Source of the DNA: Lepidonotus clava
Lineage: Eukaryota; Annelida; Polychaeta; Phyllodocida; Polynoidae
Direction of reading: 5' to 3'
DNA length: 64,000 nt
Assembly (NCBI GenBank): GCA_936440205.1
Contig: OW387138.1
Span: 52,839,526-52,903,525, forward strand
Shown here: piece by piece, positions 1 to 12,219 of the stretch
How the letters are laid out: the number at the start of each line of letters is the position of its first letter
Numbering within the stretch: the first letter of the stretch is position 1
Translations under genes and position numbers: made by a program
The notes under the pieces: model-generated
Seen by the model: only the letters and a program-made list of their open reading frames with translations
The model's database searches: none
Told to the model about the DNA's origin: nothing

Positions 1-540
1 GGTTTCATACTCACACGTTCTCGGCTGCCATCTTGCGATGTATTCTGATCATGTGACCTGACGATGGCTTAGGTCCAGCCCTAGTCAAAATTTTGTCTTT
101 TTGTTAAAAACAAATCCAAGGGCGAACTTTATTACATTCTAAACATCAATTACGAAGGGATCTGGAAACTAAATGGAACTGTGGTGCTGTAGGGGAAAAG
201 GACTGCGCTAATAATTTAGATTTACGGGAAGAGATGATATATTAAAAAAAGATGTCGCCCGCGTACCTAAATTTGATGACATAGACGTGGTGCGCTCAGC
301 GGCCATATGCATCGCAACGGGTGGAACTTGTTCTTCTCTCCACTAAGAAAGTCTCCACTGCCAGTGGCGGGTCATTTCACCATGTTAATCATAATTTACT
401 AATATTAAGGTCATATTTTGTTTAAAATGCCATTTCAAGTTGATAAGATAAATAAATATTAAAGGGTTCCTTGCACAAACATTTTCAAAAGCCTATTTTT
501 TATTCAAAACATGATTTTTCCCACAAATCCTGCAGAAAAA
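1..540 (+). repeat. Dispersed repeat A, copy 1
   Basis: The sequence starting GGTTTCATACTCACACG recurs almost base for base from 18275 on the same strand, and its first 270 bases recur inverted at about 5560-5850. Shared landmarks are TGATCATGTGACCTGACG, CCAAGGGCGAACTTTATTAC and AATTACGAAGGGATCTGG. No coding potential is visible. The family is unnamed. The copy may begin before the window. Confidence 0.8.
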
Positions 541-761
541 TCCCGCGGACACTCTTCCAGGACAGATGGATTTCTAAAACATTTTAAATGAGTAGCTTTC
601 GGTAGCTCTCGAGCAGTAACATGTGCAACTTTTGAATATTTTACTAAACATTTAGGGGTTTATACATAACAATTTTTAAGAGAAGGTGGAACTTTTTGAA
701 AAGTTCCTTTGTTGGGGGGGGGGGGTGACCTTAAACACCTCCTACCTATAACTGCCACAGG

Positions 762-3014
762 AAAAACTGAGCCTTGTGTCGTTTTCGATATTTGCTGCGC
801 AACAGCACATTATGTAAGTCGGGCACAGTCCGTGCCAGTCTTTCTGCGCCAAATTGATGAAATAGTCATAGTATGACCAACGCACTGTTTGGTTATAACC
901 TTATTTTGTACCCCTGTCCCCTATTGCATAAACCTAAATCACGCCCCAAATGCACAGTCCCATCATGCCAATAAAGCACAGTGCTCCCTTCGCGCAACAC
1001 GTGCAAAGTTTTAGCCAAGCTCAGCTATGTTTTTTTGGCATTTATGTAACTTTTCCTACTGTGCGCAGCGGTTAGCGCAAGTTAGACTGGTGCGCCTTTA
1101 CTCACGCTCAGTGAGTGCAAAGTGCTTTCATGGGAGCACTGTGCCTCTTATACAACTTTAAATGGTAAGCAGTCTATATCTCCTGCCCTCTGATCATGGA
1201 CCAGTGCCTCTTATGCTCATAGGTAGTCGCTCTTTCCAAGCATAGGGCACCTGCTCTTCCAAAATGTTATCTAGAACCCCCTCAATTTGTAGGAAAGTAT
1301 GGAAAAGTCCCACATTTTACTTTTAATTTCTAATAATGTCCACCTCCCTTTCCAAACTGTCATGTAGACGCCCCTAAAGTTAGCAAGAAAAAATGGAAAG
1401 GTCCACACTTTACTGCTTTCCAACCCCCCCTTTCCTTTACAAGTTCTGACAAAAAGTGTGAACAAAATGTTTTGGAAATCCATCTGTGCAATGGGACTAT
1501 GAAGTCCCACCCTCGGCTTTCTCCTTTTCCAGTTTCTACTTGAAAGGGGTATAGTACTGTAGAGTATGGCGCATGTTCCTGTAACAACTGCAAAGTCTGA
1601 ATGGCTATCCCATGAAGGACAACGTCTTTTCAACGGAAAATCATGAAATTTATTAAATTAAACCATTTAAAACTCATTTTTAGACAAGAAAAACACGACC
1701 TTACTGAGATAGGATACCGAAATTTTCGACAATCTGAAAAAGCTTTCAGCCGACGTAAAACCAAACTCAGGATTGTTCTTCAGATATGCATGATTTATTT
1801 TTCAGTCAGACAATAAATAACCTTATTTTCAAATCGGGTCAACTGGGTCTTAGATCAGTTTTACCACTGTTAATTAGTAATTTATTGCATGGGCACTTGC
1901 AAGAAAATACGCCAATAAACTCACAATTGCAACATTTCCATATTTATTTGATCGGTACTGAATTACGGAACAGGAAATGTTTTACTGTACATGTATAGTC
2001 TCCTGAATTTATATATCCATTTTCGAATCTCTTTCCACATTCATGCGAAACAAAAATGCCCATGCCAACTAATAAACTATACAACACTTTTTAAAAAACT
2101 CCTACATGTTTTTAAGAGTCTTAAACGCACTATATATTTCTGGGCACTTTGTCCTTGTGCATGAGGTATATGTATATGTGGCCCGCATAATCTCCTCAAA
2201 AAGAATAACATAATAGAGTCTTCTCCAACAAAATAAGGTCAGCAGTCACGCTCCAGTGGAGGCTGGACAAAGAAACGTGTTGGAGCAGGCTCAGTGTTGG
2301 AGGGTTATTACATAATGCTGATAAGGCCTCTGCATACACTTCGTGGTCGGGGCCCAGTGGCCAATATGGCAATATAAGTCTGTCGCCTAACGTTGAATCT
2401 CTACGTATATATAAATACCCAAAAAATAATTGCAATATAACAATGTTCTAACTTATAAATTTAAACCATACAATCCTTTTCATACATCTTACTTCCATAA
2501 AAGTATTCGTATACGGACCAAGAACTTACATAAAGCCGGGTTGGAAATTGTACATGCAGGTCATCCCGTTCACATTGGAGACACCTTATTAGCCTGGACT
2601 CTATGAAACAAACAAACATCAAAGAGTATGCAAAACCAATCAAATTCTTTTTTTTTTTTTTTATTGAACTTAGAATCATCACACAGTCCTTCGGCTTCCA
2701 AAGCCCATCTTCCAGGAACCGCCAGCCTTACAATTTGCTGGCTTAGATATAAAAGTGAAGTGGAAGAAAAATGAATTAACAGTTAAGTAATGCTGTTATC
2801 CAATACTACTACATTATTGTTATGTCACTGCATGTATAAACTGTAGTCATATCAGTTATGGTACAACACGAGTCACATCCATTCAGTGAATGTTCTGGTT
2901 TTTTTTTAAACTATCATTTATTTACAACGATGCTTGTCAAATATCGGTTTGAACCGGTTTTCGGCAAAGCACCAGCGTAACTTGAATGTTATACATTTAA
3001 TTGAAATAAGTACA
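762..3014 (+). repeat. 2.25-kb repeat B, left arm of a long inverted repeat
   Basis: The whole interval reappears reverse-complemented at about 19391-21871. Matches run from the segment with ACACAAGGCTCAGTTTTTCC at one end to AAACCGGTT and ACATTTAATT at the other. It includes a degenerate tandem stretch (about 1270-1560) of units of roughly 90 bases. Reading frames in it on either strand are by-products of this repeat, not genes. Indels and substitutions separate the arms, so they are old copies and not a recent palindrome. Confidence 0.8.
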
Positions 3015-3231
3015 TGGTATTGTAACACATCAAAGTCTATCTAAGTTGACAAAAATATACCAGAAAAGGGATACAAAAAATTCTGCGTTTACTAATTGAG
3101 ATATATAAGTACATTTCAATATATACATGTTAACATGCGCTTAATTTGAAGAATATTGTTTGCTTTTAACTTTAAATGAATTTGATGGTGGTTCACATGA
3201 ACTAATTGACTAATAGTTCGGTGATCGTATC

Positions 3232-3720
3232 TATGAGATCAAGTCTTCTATCTAACTCCGAGTTAGGTCACTACTGTTCATGTCTGCAGAGAACTGAGAA
3301 GTTGGCTACATGACATTGGTCATTTTTTTAATCCACCTAGGCCTATTGAACGTATGTAACCTACGTACAGGCCTACGCACTCATGAATCATAAATTAATA
3401 TTGAAAATATAGTTGTGTGTCTTTATGTTGCTCATCAATGACATCGATATAATAATTGATGTTGCTAATTTACCACCACGCAGCGTCATCAATCCCCCGC
3501 CGGGTGTCCCTGACAATTTATTCTTGTCCAAAAATAGGGGGGGGGGGGGGGGCTCGCGCCTGCTGCTGAATTACCTCGTGGTCAGTCTGACGTCATCGAT
3601 ATAATATTTGTTGTTGCCAATTTACCACCACGCAGCATCGTCGCTCCCCCGCCGGGTGTCTCGGCTTTCATTGTGGCGTTGCCGGCGGGGCAGGGCCAAG
3701 TCATTTCTGTGTGTTGTGGA
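3232..3720 (+). pseudogene. Relic of a PPG-module gene terminal exon
   Basis: The segment at 3232-3510 matches 6255-6830, including CCTATTGAACGTATGTAACC and the intron end ACCACCACGCAG. Two short stretches (3484-3510 and 3636-3700) still read as the Pro-Pro-Pro-Gly-Val start of the terminal exon found at 6798. Both soon lose similarity, one into a G run. No complete exon survives, so I call a duplicated, decayed copy. Confidence 0.5.
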
Positions 3721-3740
3721 GACTCTACTGGTGTAGTGGG

Positions 3741-5023
3741 CAGGGGCTGACCCAGGATTTGTAGAGGGGGGGGGGGGGGCAAGAACATAAATGTACAGGG
3801 GGGGTGGGCCCTCCATCAAACATGATTTAACTGGGCAAGGGTGTTGGGGGTGGGGGCAAGGACCGTCTGTTAAGACGCTATCCTACAAACAGACGCTATC
3901 CAACAAAATTTTGTCACTTAGCATCTTTTTGTAGGATAGCAGCTGCACAAGCTGCTAAGCCACAAAATTGCTGCTAAGTGACAAAACATATGTCACTTAG
4001 CGTCCTATTCAGATGCTAAGCTACAAACAGATGCTAAGTCACAAAATTTCAAAACAATTTTCAATAATAGTAAATATTCCAGTAGGCCTATGCTAGCTCG
4101 CGTATATTGTAGTCTTCCTTCCTGTCTCGACCGCAAGTCATCTCAGAATGTAGCTCTTCATTAAGAGGTGTTTTTATTTCTAATCAACATAGATATGTTA
4201 TTTTTGGTACCTCTTGAATCACAATTTTGTTTTCTATTCATTCCTATTAAGTACATTTGATTGTAGTGATAAACATTTGTGAAGAGCATATGGGTATTAG
4301 GCCAAAAAAAGGTTGTGAAACTACAGTCTTACACCTCACACTCTCCAAGCAGGTGTGACCCAACCAAGGGTATTCAGCCTATCCATGGAGAGCTACCCGA
4401 GACAAGGAAAGCTAGAAACAACACAAGCATCCTATCTATCTTATGTATCTCTATGATCATCTTAATATATGTCTATGTCAATGGTAGAAATTGTAACTAC
4501 ATATATGCGTGATACAACCCAGTATAAACATTTCTATGTGCACTCTTGTGATATCTTGGTCGAAAATGCATTTAACTCATTGATCATGAAAGGACTAGAG
4601 TCCCTGACTGGGATGGCCGTGTCACCTGTCGCTGCGTGGCAGCATCTAAAATTAGCCCTACTAAGGGTGGGCCACCGACCTGAGACAGGTTATGTAATGC
4701 AGCCCCGGCCTGGTGCACTCTGCCGCATGGAAATACTAAGAAAAAGAAATATCAAAATAGGTAACTACTCAATTCCCTTATTTGCCCACCTGACCTATAG
4801 CATCCTTATGTAGGATAGCAGCAGGTGACTGATGCTATCCAACAAAATGTTTTGTTGGATAGCATCTGTTTGAGAGATAGCGTCTTTATGTTGCTGCTAA
4901 GTGACAAATACTGGGTTTTGTTGGATAGCGTCTGTATGTAGGATAGCGTCTTAACACCGTCCGCCCGCCCCCAACCGCCGCCCCCCCCCCCCCCCCCTGG
5001 ATCCGCCCCTGGATCCGCCCCTG
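3741..5023. mobile_element. Non-autonomous DNA transposon with subterminal repeats
   Basis: The left end CAGGGGCTGACCCAGG with a G run pairs with the right end, a C run followed by GGATCCGCCCCTG, as imperfect terminal inverted repeats. Inside each end lie many copies, in both orientations, of GACGCTATCCAACAAAA or its variant with TACAAA, plus a related TGCTAAGTGACAAAA motif (3860-4045 and 4800-4955). Clustered subterminal motifs are typical transposase-binding arrays. There is no transposase inside, so it would depend on an enzyme elsewhere. The last 12 bases are duplicated in tandem at 5000-5023. The superfamily is not settled; the GGCGGATCCAGG-type end is shared with shorter elements at 17.6, 19.3, 28.7, 31.2 and 57.6 kb. 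Confidence 0.65.
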
Positions 5024-5559
5024 GGCCGCCTTGGAGACTTTTTCCGTGTAGCGCCATTCTGGACGTTGTAGCTTGCACATGCACCGGCAACTGTCTGTCT
5101 ACTGAGGCGAAATCAGCGATTCACTTCAATTATTCTGAGCGACTGGTCTCTCCGTGGTCCTGGAGGGTATAAAAAAACAATTAAGACCAGGCTTATATTA
5201 ATGTCTGCAAAATTTAAATGTACATGGCTTTATTATGTGGTTTAAATGGTATAAATATGAATATAAGGGTGCAGGGCGCACCTTAATTTCCAACACTAGT
5301 ACTGCACGGTTGAGTTTCTTGTAGCTGTGCAACTCACCTTCTGAGTGTTAGCGGAATTGTTGCGTGAAGTGCCGAATGTTCTCGGTGGAGTCAAGGTCCG
5401 AAACCTCTTCTGAGGAGGAGGCCTTCCATGACCACCCAAAAGATGACCTTCTCGCTTTGTAGCTGGCCCCGGCAAATTTCTGTGTCAGAATCTATGAGGA
5501 ACAGAAAAATTCGAAGGGAACAACAGGACCGGTGTGATTGCGGGCGGCGGGAAAGTGCC

Positions 5560-6010
5560 ACGTCTACGTCATCAAATTCAGGTACACGGGCGATAATTTT
5601 TTTTTATATATTTTTCTTCCGGTAAATCTAAATTATAAGCACAGTGCTTTGCCCATACGCCACCACAGTTCCAATTAGTTTCCAGATCCCTTCGTAATTG
5701 ATGTTTATAATGTAATGAAGTTGGCCCTTCGAATTGATTTTAACACAAAGACTTTGTTTTTACTAGGGCGGGACCTCAGCCACTGTCAGGTCACATGATC
5801 AGAAAAAAACAAAAATGGCACAGGCAATTGTGTGAGTATGAAACCTCTTTATTACAATAACACATTTCAGACATTTGTAGGCATGTTTACCCCCAGTTTT
5901 GTACATCTTAGGATGGAATATGATACAAACCACAACGAGGATCATTACTCCACCTCGGAACGTGATCAAATACTAATTTTGCTCGTAAGAAAGGTGACAT
6001 TTTTCATAGA
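5560..6010 (-). repeat. Dispersed repeat A, inverted copy
   Basis: This is the reverse complement of about 18110-18560 and, for its left part, of 1-270. Landmarks include ATCCCTTCGTAATTGATGTT and ACCTCGGAACGTGATCAAAT. A frame at 5832-6107 (91 codons) lies mostly inside this repeat and I do not call it a gene. Confidence 0.75.
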
Positions 6011-6354
6011 TTGGTCGCCGGACGGTGGTTCGTGCAAAACCGACGCCAACCAGTACAACTCACTCGTACAACTCCACGTACCCTCTGCCTCTGGGGCTGC
6101 TGGTTAGATAAGATATCAAAAGTGTGTCGTCAGGCAGCGGCGGCCCACAACCCCGCGACTGTAATTTAGCTAGGTCAGCCATCCTCCCGGGGACCCTCCC
6201 CTGCCAGGGGAGAGTTACAACCCGACACAGTCTGGCAACAGGGCCAGTGTATGGGTCCTTCTAACTCCGAGTGAGGTCACTACTGTTCATGTCTGCATAG
6301 AACTGAGAAGTTGGCCACCCTAAACTACATGACATTGGTCTTTTCTTTTTCCAG

Positions 6355-7071
6355 CGACGCTGTTACGTACCATGTGCCCCCAGGGCACAACATCTTGGTC
6401 CGGGCGGCGGGCCAGGAGGGGGCGCCCTTACAGTAAGTAATACAATATCAGTTTGTATATACTGGGATAACATTATGGCATTTATGCCTGGTACATTATC
6501 CTCCAACAGGTCACCTAACTTTCATGTTTATTTATGAAAGGGTATCCCCAAGTTGGAGTGAACTAAAGCTGAACTAAACTTATTAGTCTGGATATCGAGG
6601 AATTACTGAAAAGGCAGGTGATACTCAAGTAAGACGGACAGCTGATTAATTATAAAAGGCCTATTGAACGTATGTAACCTACAGGCCTACGCACTCATGA
6701 ATCCTAAATTAATATTGAATATATAGTTGTGTGTCTGTATTTTGCTCATTAACGACATCGATATAATAATTGTTGTTGCCAATTTACCACCACGCAGCAT
6801 CATCAATCCCCCGCCGGGTGTCCCGGCTATAATGTTGGTTTTGCCAGTGGGGGAGGGCCAAATTTTTGTTCCATCCCCTGCTGGCCTGCCACTGTCACCG
6901 GAGGGGTCTCAGTCCTCCAGTTCAGGGGCTTCGTCTGAGGCGGGGGCCGATGCCCCACAGGACGGCCAAGGGGATGGTGGTGTTCCCCTAGACCAACCCC
7001 TGGTTAACGGGGATGTTGGTCCAGGGGAACTTGACCATCCTGCCATCGGTGGGGATGAGCCCCCAGCTTAG
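6355..7071 (+). CDS. PPG-module protein, two 3' exons
   Basis: Function unknown. Two exons are visible. The first (6355-6432) follows a pyrimidine tract ending TTCCAG and ends at GTAAGT; it reads Asp-Ala-Val-Thr-Tyr-His-Val-Pro-Pro-Gly-His and then a Leu-Val-Arg segment. The second (6798-7071) follows ACCACGCAG, joins in the same phase (one base, then codons) and gives about 90 residues to a stop, ending in a Gly/Asp/Pro-rich acidic tail. The VPPGH..LVR motif and the phase-2 boundaries match the loci at 16.4-17.2 kb (FVPPGHDRALVR) and 22.6-23.9 kb. No 5' exon with an ATG is recognised upstream, where repeat A lies, so the gene is partial or its first exon is unrecognised. Confidence 0.5.
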
Positions 7072-8331
7072 GCGGGGTCCCTGAACTCGAACAGCCATTA
7101 ACCCTGACCCCTAGCCTGACCACGGACACCTTTTTTTTTTCTTTATTTTTTCTTTTTTTTGTTTATAATTTGAATCGGAAAAAAAAAAAAATTGGTTGGA
7201 AGTTATTTATACGTAATTTACCCAAATTCAAATACTAATTCATTGAAATTATTTTTTTTACACCAATAACTACTAATAATGTTGTCAATCACATCGAATC
7301 TACTTTCATTTAAATACTCCAGAAGTTTTCAAGATTGTTTATATATGTAAGGATGTTTTTTTTTATGTTTTTTTTTTGCATATATTATCCCAGAGGTTTT
7401 TTAGGATTGTTTAGATTTGTACCTGTAGGAACTTATTTTTTTTATTTATCCCAGATTGTATTCGCTCCTTTTTTTTTGGTGGGGGGGTGGGGTTGGGGGT
7501 TCGGGTGACATTGGCCATAGGACTTAGACCCCTTACTTTGTAAACGACGTGCTAGTCGCTAAGATCCATTGTTAAGACGGTGGTGGCTTTAAGCTAGAAT
7601 GGGAGAATGGGAGTGGGTCCTGCGTATTTTGTGGGACCCCCATAAGCCGGATAGACGTCAGCTTGCACAAGTTTCTTACGGTAAAACATATCTAGAGCCG
7701 CTAAGGGGTAAACCACCCAGACTGTTCATTCCTGTAATAGGTTATGCCCTACCAGCCTTGGTACAGTCCGGACGCTGGGAGGGCATAGAGTTTTAAGTTG
7801 TTTGCTTTGTCAGGCCTAGGCTTGGCAAATGGGCGTCAGCGTGATCTGTTTGCGATGTGCATTTTGGCGACTTTTGGCTTCTGCACACGATACGGTCATA
7901 AACCACTGGATAAATCACATCGGTTGTCATGAATAGAAAAGTGGTGCGCATTTGCCCGGCCTGGCTTGCTTTTGTTTAACTACGCCATACAGTGGCACTT
8001 TTGAAGAGGAAGTTTTACGTCTAAGAAAACGAATCTGCTAAACAGTGTTGAAAAACAGGACCAATCCCGCAAACCTTTATCTAAGTACAAATTAGCAAAG
8101 TTGAGCCCTCTTTTGAATTAAACAACTTTTGAAATATCTGTTATTGGTAAGCCATGTAATGATTGGAAGTGTAATCTAGAAGCAACCAAAGATGTAAATT
8201 TATATGCTCGTTTGCGTTTTATGAATTAATGCACTAATGCATTAATGCATTTTATGTTTTTTCTAGACTATCCTGAAACAATTACATGATTTATAATATA
8301 GTAACTCTCTCTCTCTCTATGTCTGCAACAG
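7072..8331. other. Non-coding, AT-rich interval
   Basis: T-runs at 7130-7480, a G-rich patch at 7480-7510 and a short CT microsatellite just before 8320. A 65-codon frame at 7599-7796 has no recognisable feature. I see no gene, tRNA or full repeat. Confidence 0.6.
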
Positions 8332-8866
8332 CAAGCTGATGCGCGGGGTGAGACATATGATACCGCAAAGAGGTGCGTGGCCACTGACTGCACCTACAAG
8401 CGTCTGCTCACAAGAGACAGTGATAGACGCGAAATCACGCCCTGGGCCCCCGCCAAGTGTATGTTTAGAAGTCTGTGCTTGTCACAATCACTGAACCAAT
8501 ACCAGGTGAAATTCCATTAATCTGTTTTGAGTATATATAACAGGTGGAGGGCTTGCGGTTTGGTTAGCAAAGTATTTTTGTAGTTAGTGAGACGGGCTCT
8601 GGGCGTCTGGGTCCCGTCGGCCTTCACTTTATGACTAGAAAAAGTCCCGTGTTACTGTATGCAGAAAGATTACAAAGAACAGTAAAACCTTAAACTGGAA
8701 CACATGGACATACTTACCGCATCGTCAAACTATAACTTTATTCTAATCCTGTTTTCGACAGCTGCACCTACAAGAAGCGGATCCGGACAGACCGACCTTT
8801 TGCAGAGACTGCCCAGCTGATCATGATCCACAACTCCTCTGCCGATTCCAAAAAGGCATGCTGTAG
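8332..8866 (+). CDS. Candidate two-exon fragment, Cys-rich, unknown
   Basis: An exon at 8332-8505 (58 open codons) lies between a CT-rich tract ending CAACAG and the donor CAG/GTGAAA; it contains several Lys/Arg and Cys residues (CVATDCTYKR). A second open stretch at 8762-8866 follows TTTTCGACAG and, in the same phase, gives 34 residues with CRDC and a further Cys before a stop. The second stretch, read in another phase, repeats the motif CTYKK, so one may derive from the other by duplication. No ATG exon is identified and no family recognised. It could be a chance frame. Confidence 0.3.
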
Positions 8867-9098
8867 GCTACCGCTGTAGGCGACCCCACCCCAGCAGAAC
8901 TGGACTGCGACCCTAGGCCTTGACGCGAAGCACTGCACCAACGTCAGGGGCATCATTTCTCCATGAAAGTAAGGAACTGAACTTTTTCTCCTTCCATTCG
9001 CACTAACCATATGGATGATTAGTACAACTAAGTCTGGGCTACCCCATTTACTGAGGTGTTTAATCTAACCATACCATGGTTTAGGACGCATCGAAGAA

Positions 9099-9232
9099 GC
9101 CTGTTGACGGGAAGGAAGGATGAGTGTTCAAGGCCTCATGGGCGAGAAGTCGAGACGGGAAGTCCTAAGCCTGTTGACGGGAAGTAAGGAGGAGTGTTCA
9201 AGGCCTCATGGATGGCAAGTCGAGACGGGAAG
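9099..9232. repeat. Two-unit tandem repeat of about 70 bases
   Basis: AGCCTGTTGACGGGAAG through GAGACGGGAAG occurs twice in succession with a few substitutions. The rest of 8870-9590 shows no gene; it holds a (TA)n run near 9545. Confidence 0.75.
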
Positions 9233-9597
9233 TTGATGGAGCCTACCACCAAACCATGATTACCAGAGTTAAGACGTGTACTAAAGCATGCATAAGACTA
9301 TGTACTAATACATTAACTCGAGAATGGTGCATATTAGACTTAGACAGTGTTCTTTAAAAAGGTTAGAACATTGGGAGTAGTCAGGATAGAATTTGTGACC
9401 TATGGGAAACACAGAAGGAAGGGTCCATGTTATCGATTAGAACATATTAATGCATGGAGGGAACGTTTATTGTGTTGAAGGTACACCCAAACAAACTTGG
9501 GAGTGTTCTTGTTCATATTATTTATTAAGCCAACATGACATACATATATATATATTACAAACTTAAATATTATAAAATTGAAAGTTGGTTAATGCTA

Positions 9598-9723
9598 TTA
9601 CAACTCTTCTAGTTCCGCGACTACAGGGTTGGCCGGGGGAGGCTGGTGCACGGTCCATTTGGCCGCGGCGGCTGGGGGGTTTAAGTTTTTGGGGTCCGTG
9701 GTCTCCGACCGCTTGGTGCGCAT
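9598..9723 (-). CDS. Terminal exon of an unidentified gene
   Basis: On the minus strand an acceptor (GTGGTCTAG) precedes 41 codons ending at TAA. The peptide begins MRTKRSETTDPKN, has an alanine run and a Pro-rich WTVHQPPP stretch, and ends VAELEEL. It could equally start at its own ATG, which is the first codon after the acceptor. Upstream exons are not identified; the next segment upstream (10.0-10.34 kb) is a repeat shared with 61.46-61.79 kb. No family is recognised. Confidence 0.35.
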   Translation of the reverse strand: MRTKRSETTDPKNLNPPAAAAKWTVHQPPPANPVVAELEEL

Positions 9724-10004
9724 CTAGACCACAATAAATTGGAATACTTAAAACTAAGTAGGAAACTTCTAATCTTGAACTATAATATTTACATGTACAT
9801 TTTACATTTTCACTTGACAGTAATATGTCAGGACAGATACTACTAGTTAGTCAAAAAGTAAGGTCGATCAGGCACAGAATATTATGTATTCTGGGTTTGT
9901 GAGAGTTGCGCCACTAGCCGGGCTATAGGTTAAACGACATCTACAAGTTCATGTAATCCGCGCCGATAGTATCACATCTTCATGTTTCTTAAATGTTATT
10001 ACGA

Positions 10005-10340
10005 ATTCAATTTCCAGTAGTGTCAGCCCTCCAGCCCACCAGGCTGGTGCGGCTTTCCGGAGGCACACATTTCCAGCTCACTCATCTACAAGTGCCCAGC
10101 CATGCCACTACACACAGCTTCATTCCTGACTGGACGGTCCCTGGGGCGTGGACCAGAAGCTGCGGCTGACCTGTGGCTGACTTAACCAGTCTGATGGTCT
10201 GACTTGTTTAAATACTACCTTCGTGCAATAAATGCGCTGACAGCAAGGTGTGGCTGACCCGGAGATGTGCAGCTGCACATCCAGAGACTAGCTATAGTGT
10301 ACATGTCTGGACCCAAACCGTACCCCCTCTACACCAGCCA
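10005..10340 (-). repeat. Dispersed repeat, inverted copy at 61.46 kb
   Basis: The reverse complement matches 61460-61790, sharing GGTTTGGGTCCAGACA, CATCTCCGGGTC, CACACCTTGCTGTC, CAGCCACAGGTCAGC and GTGGCATGGCTGGGCACT. The longest conserved frame encodes a fragment like QLLVHAPGT that loosely resembles the PPG modules, so it may be exon-bearing, but no splice pattern is secure. Confidence 0.65.
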
Positions 10341-10594
10341 ACCAGCTGAAGGGCCACGTACACCGTCAAATTTGCCTTCTGTAACCTGCAATTGTCTATA
10401 TTGAATCTTCCAATCATAATGTTGGTATATAAACTAGATTGGCTTGAACACTAGCACGGAACTTGGATAATGCACAACTTATAGGAGCCTATAGTACTGC
10501 GGCCAAGGAGGCATTTTGGGAGTTGACCCCAACCGGAGGTATAACAAGCAGAGACCAGCTGGCCTGATAGTTTGTACTAAACTAAGTGCGTTCC

Positions 10595-11945
10595 GGAATA
10601 TAGTAAATGGCTGGTTTCCATGGCAACCACCCAAAAGTCAGGTAATTCTGAAAGCAACAGTATTTTTGACATAGCTTCCTTAATAATCAAGATAGAGGCA
10701 CAAATGAGGCATCAAAATCAAGCATTCCTAGAGATCTATGGAATAGAAGGCTGAAATGTGTTGTCTTGGTTACTGGGTTGCCATAGTTACCAAAAATAAC
10801 TCCAAAATTGACCATAATTTCAGTTTCTCTTCCCTTCTTGTTACCATAGCAACCACAAATATGGGATTATCAAGGCACAACGTATCTCATCTCAAGAGAA
10901 CATATCCCCTCTGCATGGAAACGAGCGTTTTTTGTCAAAACAATGATATGGAATGCAGTAAATGACTGGTTTCCATGGAAACAACTCAAAATTCATGTTA
11001 TTTCAAATTTAACAGTATTTGGGGAGTACTAGTATCTCCCTTAATATACAAGATAGAAACACAAATGATGTGTCAAATTGATGCACTCTGAGAGTTACAA
11101 TGGTTAAGAAACTGAAATTGGTTGTTTCTACTACTCGGTTGCCATGGTAACCCAAAATAACCTCAAAAATGACCATTTTGTCCACTTTCTCTCCCATTCC
11201 CGTTACCATAGCAACCAAGAACACAGATTTTAAGGTATAACAGAGTACAATCTATCTTATCTGAAGTGTATTAGTTTCTTGTGTGTATATTTGGGGTTTG
11301 TACTGAAATATCTTGAGCATAGAATATAATAAATGACTATTTTCCATGGTAACCACCTCAAAAAAATAAGGGTTTCTTAAAATAAAGACTAAAATGGCCA
11401 TATCTTCCTTAATATTCAAGATAGAAGGACAAGTGAAACATCAAATTAAAGCACTCCAGAAATTCGTTGTCTTGGATACTCAGTTGCCATGGTAACCACA
11501 AATAACCTCAAAATTTACCATAATTTCAGGTTTCCCTCCTGTTTCTGTTACCATAGCAACCATAAATTTAAGGTATAACCAACCAACAACTATCTCACCA
11601 TAAGGGTAAATGCTCTTGCTTAAAAATTTGGATGAAATTATTTCAAAACCTGCTAGGAAATATAGTAAATGACTGGTTTCCATGGAAACCACCCAAAAAA
11701 ACAGGTTAGCTAAAATTCATCAATATGTGGGCTATATCTTTCTTAATATACAATATAGAAACACAAATGTCATGTCAAATAGATGCACTCAACAACTTCT
11801 TGGCATAGAAGAATGAAATGGGTTGTCTTGGTTATCCAGTTGGCATAGAAACCAAAGATGACCTCAAAATAGATCATAATTTTGTTTTCCTTTTATTTAT
11901 TTCAACATAGCAACCAAGCTTTCCAAGTCCAATAATTACAACCTA
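10595..11945 (-). repeat. X-box satellite, block 1 (four units of about 350 bases)
   Basis: The anchor GGTTTCCATGG or its variant occurs at 10613, 10968, 11339 and 11675 (spacings 355, 371 and 336). Half a unit later each copy has a second, related palindrome such as GGTTGCCATGGTAACC (clearest at 11139 and 11482), so the underlying unit is about 175 bases. It is the same family as 34.7-35.7 kb on the opposite strand (shared CAAGATAGAA.CACAA and TCAAATT..GCACT landmarks). The palindromes fit the RFX X-box consensus GTNRCC-RGYAAC. Frames of 69-71 codons here are satellite by-products. Confidence 0.85.
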
Positions 11946-12219
11946 TTTCATCTATAGGGTATATAGATCTCATCTATAGTCTCAAGAAACAGGTCTGAAG
12001 GATAGTCATCAAAAGGATATGACTTATGTTCAGTATAGATGGTTGATTTGACAACTGGCTAAAACTATCTAATCTCTATTACAATATGAAATGTCTAATG
12101 AAGATCATGAATGAAGTTCATGAGTCAAAATGTACCTGTATAAACTAATTTACCTGTAAATTCTAACAGTTATACCAAAAGAAATTGAATATCCCCAAGA
12201 ATCCCATGAACACTTACCA

